The notes under the pieces were generated by a model. It saw nothing but the letters and a program-made list of their open reading frames with translations, did no database searches and was not told the origin of the DNA. The translations under genes were made by a program, and so were the position numbers. A stretch of 14,238 nucleotides of DNA from Tannerella sp. (lineage in GTDB: Bacteria; Bacteroidota; Bacteroidia; Bacteroidales; Tannerellaceae): positions 1-14,238 of the forward strand of contig JAISGW010000096.1 of NCBI GenBank assembly GCA_031262895.1, given 5' to 3'. Shown here in pieces: positions 11,444 to 14,238 of this stretch. The first letter of the stretch is position 1; each line of letters opens with the position of its first letter.

Positions 11444-14238
11444 TCATATCAGGAAATGCAAGCGGTTCTGTAAGTTCACCTCGGCCATGCCCCCGTCGAT
11501 GTCCAGATAAAGAAGATTCATGCGGGGATAACGTTTCTTCAGGCGTTTTTCGATGCCTTTGGCTACAATGTGGTTGGCAATGCAGCCGAAAGGTTGGACG
11601 CAGACCACGCGGTCGACGCCGTGGCGGGCGTAACCGGACACCTCGGCCGCTATCATCCAGCCTTCACCGAACTGCTCGGAGAGGTCAAGTATTTCCGAGG
11701 CGTATTCGGCCTTGGTGAAGATAGACTCCGTAGGCTCGTACAGGCGGAAGTTGCGGAAGATGCCTTCCACGGCCTCAATGCGGCGGTTGAGGTATTTCAG
11801 GAAAAGCGGGTTGAGCAGGCGTTGTAGGCGGCTGTTACGCTCCACGTGGTTGCGGGCGTTCACTTCGCTGTTGACAAAATACTGCATCAGGAAATCGAGG
11901 ATGGGCGGCGTGGACACCTCCATGCCTCTTGACCGCAGCCATTCAGTGATATGGGCTTGTCCGTAATCGTTGTACTTGACGAAGATTTCGCCTACCAGAC
12001 CGATACGGGTGAAGTCGCGCTTGTAGATATCCACCTGGTTAAAATCGGCCACCGCCTGTTCGAGCAGCTTCAACAGGCGATGGTAGTCTTTGGCGGCCAC
12101 GGCTTCTACGCCCCTTTCGATGTAAAAGTCGAACAAAGCCTTGGCATCGCCCTTCGTCTTCTCACGGATAACGAGGCGACTGAACATCTTCTGCAGGGCG
12201 TCAGCATAGAGGACGGCATAGATGAGCGTGTTGAGAAACTTCAGGTAAGGGATATGGAAGGCTTCCTGCTCGTTCTGGTAGACATGGCCCGAGGAGACGG
12301 CCACAACGGGAATCTTTCCGAAGCCTGCATTTTTCAGGCCGGCCTTTATCTGCGCCAGGTAATTCGTGGCGCGGCATTGGCCGCCGGTCTGCGTGATGGC
12401 CACGACGACCTGGTCGAGGTCGTAACGGCCCGATTGCAGGGCCATGATGATGTCGCCAAGGATGAGGATGGAAGGATAGCAGACCTCGTTGTTGCCGTAT
12501 TCGAGGCCGAGGTCGGCCGAGGCTTTCGAAGATTTGGGGAGGTTTTCCATCTTAAATCCGGCCAGCGAGGCTACTATCGGGATGAAAGGTGAAAGGAAAT
12601 CGGCGAACCAAGGGACAAGGATGGTCTTCGGCTTGTCCTTCTCCGTATAGGCGACGGCGTAACCCTCGTAAGGGGTGGCCGCTTTGAGAGGCTTGTCGCC
12701 CAGCGAACGCAGCGACTCAATGAGCGAACGCAAGCGCAGGCGAATGGAACCGCTGGCCGCTATTTCGTCAATACGCAACACGGTATGGTTCTTCCCGGCT
12801 TGGCGCAGGATGTCGCCCGTCTCGTCCATGAAGAAGGAATCCGGGCCGCAACCGAAGGAGTTGAGCTGCACCATCTGCACCTTGCGGGGCAGACGAGCCA
12901 CCTCCATGGCCGCCGCCACGACGCGGTCGGGGTACGACCATTGGGAGACCATCCGCAGGTGGCGGAACCCTTCGCCTTCCGTTTGCCGGAACAGGTCATC
13001 GGTGAACACGTGCACACCCAAGTCAGTGAGTATCTGCCCCACCTTCTGGTGCACCAACGGGTCAGTATGATAGGGTCGGCCGGCCACAATGAAAGCCCAT
13101 TCGCCTTTGGCGACGGCTTCGTCGAAGTGGCGGCGCTGTTCCTCGCACAAAACGCGAAGATATGTCTTGCGAGCCTCCAAAGCCTTGGCGAAAGCCGTCT
13201 TGAAGGTCTCCTTTGATACGCCGAGGCCTGAGAGATAAGCATAAACGGACTTCCGCATAGCTTCTTCCGAATGGAAAGAAATGACAGGTTTGTCGAAGGG
13301 GATGCCGAAGCGTTCCTCCGGATCAATGGACGAGCGTATCACATCCGGATAACCGCTCACTACAGGACAGTTGAAAGAGTTCGTAGCTCCCGCAAACTCC
13401 TTTTCCTCCTTCGGTACAATGGGGTAGAATATACGGTCGACGCCCATCTCCGCCAAAGCGAGGATATGTCCGTGCACTAACTTGGCTGGGAAACAGATAT
13501 TATCGGACATCACGCTGCCCACGCCCTTGCGGAACAGCGGGTAGGTACTCTCCGGCGAAAGGACGACGCGGAAGCCGCAGTCCGTGAAAAGCGCTTGCCA
13601 AAAGGGAAAGTTCTCGTACATGTTCAATACCCTCGGCAGGCCGATTACGAGGGTGGAGGGTGAAGCGTGAAGCGTGAAGTTAGGCGTAAAGAGCAGCTTG
13701 TATTTTAAGTCGAAGCCGTTAAAGCGCGGCGCCGCTTTTTTGCCTTTGGAGGAGAAGACCTTCTCGCATTTGTTACCCGCATAGCAGGCATTACCGTTGG
13801 CAAAACGGAAACGCAACACGGCGCATTGGTTGGTGCAGCCCTTGCAATGCAGTTCTTTGGTCTCGACCGATTCCATATCGGGAATGTCGGCCTCCGAGGC
13901 AAAGCCGGCCGGGCGTTCGCCTTCCGTCCATTGGCGGCGGGCATATAGTGCCGCCCCGAAGGCGCCCATCAATTCGGGGTGGTCGGTCGAGCTGACCTGC
14001 TTGCCCGAGAGCAGTTCCAGGGCACGGTAGACAGCATCGTTACGGAAAGTGCCGCCCTGCACGACGATATGCTCGCCGAGCCGCTTGAGGTTCGACATCT
14101 TCAGCACCTTGAACAGGCAATTCTTCATCACCGAATAGGCCAGCCCCGCCGAGATATTGCCGAGGCCGGCATCCTCGCGCAGCGATTGTTTCACCTTGGA
14201 GTTCATGAATACGGTGCAGCGCGAACCCAAGTCGGAGG
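11444..14238 (-). CDS. Giant acyl-CoA dehydratase activase-like protein, C-terminal part (5' end outside window)
   Basis: The frame is open to the right edge; about 931 codons are visible. Numbers below count from the TTG at 14230, which is internal. The first 98 residues are the end of a BadF/BadG/HgdC-type ATPase domain (SRCTVFMNSKVKQ, then GNISAGLAYSV, VVQGGTFRNDAV and HPELMGAFGAALYA). A cysteine-rich linker follows (Cys129, 132, 136, 149, 155), probably binding a metal or iron-sulfur cluster. Next comes a DUF2229-like domain (IGLPRVLNMYENFPFW, SDNICFPAKLVHGHI with Cys246), then GRPYHTDP, NSFGCGPDSFFMDE, NEVCYPSILILGDII and TQTGGQCRATNY, which resemble 2-hydroxyacyl-CoA dehydratase component sequences. 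The end (VQPFGCIANHIVAKG...LDIDGG) is also family-like. HgdC-type activases use ATP to push an electron into a dehydratase; in these long fusions both parts share one chain. The substrate is unknown, and no partner gene is in view. Confidence 0.9.
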   Translation of the reverse strand, partial: SDLGSRCTVFMNSKVKQSLREDAGLGNISAGLAYSVMKNCLFKVLKMSNLKRLGEHIVVQGGTFRNDAVYRALELLSGKQVSSTDHPELMGAFGAALYARRQWTEGERPAGFASEADIPDMESVETKELHCKGCTNQCAVLRFRFANGNACYAGNKCEKVFSSKGKKAAPRFNGFDLKYKLLFTPNFTLHASPSTLVIGLPRVLNMYENFPFWQALFTDCGFRVVLSPESTYPLFRKGVGSVMSDNICFPAKLVHGHILALAEMGVDRIFYPIVPKEEKEFAGATNSFNCPVVSGYPDVIRSSIDPEERFGIPFDKPVISFHSEEAMRKSVYAYLSGLGVSKETFKTAFAKALEARKTYLRVLCEEQRRHFDEAVAKGEWAFIVAGRPYHTDPLVHQKVGQILTDLGVHVFTDDLFRQTEGEGFRHLRMVSQWSYPDRVVAAAMEVARLPRKVQMVQLNSFGCGPDSFFMDETGDILRQAGKNHTVLRIDEIAASGSIRLRLRSLIESLRSLGDKPLKAATPYEGYAVAYTEKDKPKTILVPWFADFLSPFIPIVASLAGFKMENLPKSSKASADLGLEYGNNEVCYPSILILGDIIMALQSGRYDLDQVVVAITQTGGQCRATNYLAQIKAGLKNAGFGKIPVVAVSSGHVYQNEQEAFHIPYLKFLNTLIYAVLYADALQKMFSRLVIREKTKGDAKALFDFYIERGVEAVAAKDYHRLLKLLEQAVADFNQVDIYKRDFTRIGLVGEIFVKYNDYGQAHITEWLRSRGMEVSTPPILDFLMQYFVNSEVNARNHVERNSRLQRLLNPLFLKYLNRRIEAVEGIFRNFRLYEPTESIFTKAEYASEILDLSEQFGEGWMIAAEVSGYARHGVDRVVCVQPFGCIANHIVAKGIEKRLKKRYPRMNLLYLDIDGGMAEVNLQNRLHFLI
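13651..13678 (-). repeat. Four heptamer units inside the giant activase gene
   Basis: On the plus strand four 7-mers follow each other: GGGTGGA, GGGTGAA, then GCGTGAA twice. On the minus strand they read TTCACGC twice, TTCACCC, TCCACCC. The tract encodes the NFTLHASPSTL stretch, which lies in a linker between the cysteine-rich segment and the conserved IGLPRVLNMYENFPFW block, so its length may be free to vary. Confidence 0.75.

Noticed and set aside
11951..12592. A 213-codon plus-strand open frame inside the giant activase gene
   Set aside because: It is antisense to well-conserved family motifs and shows no family resemblance, so it is a by-product of codon bias.
1..14238. CRISPR array, tRNA or rRNA genes, prophage or integrative-element borders
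   Set aside because: No regularly spaced repeats with unique spacers, no tRNA cloverleaf or rRNA-like stretch, and no integrase or attachment-site duplication were noticed by eye.

Overview
The window looks like chromosomal DNA of a Bacteroidales bacterium with a moderately high GC content; the genus cannot be fixed from sequence alone. The evidence is the family content: a TonB receptor/PnuT/thiamine pyrophosphokinase operon behind a TPP riboswitch, a DUF4834-type small membrane protein beside pssA and psd, a very long acyl-CoA dehydratase activase-like protein, and a C-terminal piece of a PD-(D/E)XK transposase-family protein. Several genes are also preceded by the Bacteroidetes sigma-A -7 element TAnnTTTG.

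Layout. (1) Positions 1-537 (+) hold the 3' part of an Rpn/PDDEXK_2-like gene with a coiled-coil tail built from 33-bp repeats. (2) Positions 530-4085 (-) form a thiamine salvage operon: TPP riboswitch, outer-membrane TonB-dependent receptor, inner-membrane PnuT-type transporter, thiamine pyrophosphokinase. The genes are packed with overlaps or 2-nt gaps. Together they bring thiamine across the outer membrane, carry it across the inner membrane, and trap it as TPP, which then shuts the operon through the riboswitch. (3) Positions 4123-5638 (+) hold a pRiA4b ORF-3-like acidic protein translationally coupled to miaA. (4) Positions 5621-6202 (-) hold an ECF sigma factor whose 3' end overlaps miaA. 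(5) Positions 6312-8558 (+) hold a long NfeD-type membrane serine protease and then kdsB, which has its own promoter. (6) Positions 8568-9724 (-) hold a receiver-histidine kinase fusion whose key catalytic residues look degenerate. (7) Positions 9752-11416 (-) form a phosphatidylethanolamine operon, psd-pssA-DUF4834. (8) Positions 11444-14238 (-) are the C-terminal 931 codons of a giant activase/2-hydroxyacyl-CoA dehydratase-like protein that runs off the right edge.

Most of the window is conserved housekeeping and salvage DNA. No new multi-gene system is evident. The points most worth a second look are the apparently inactive two-component protein, two short heptamer-type repeat tracts inside or between coding sequences, the 33-bp repeats in the Rpn tail, and three genes whose longest open frame begins at the TTG of their own -7 promoter box, which would mislead automatic start calling.
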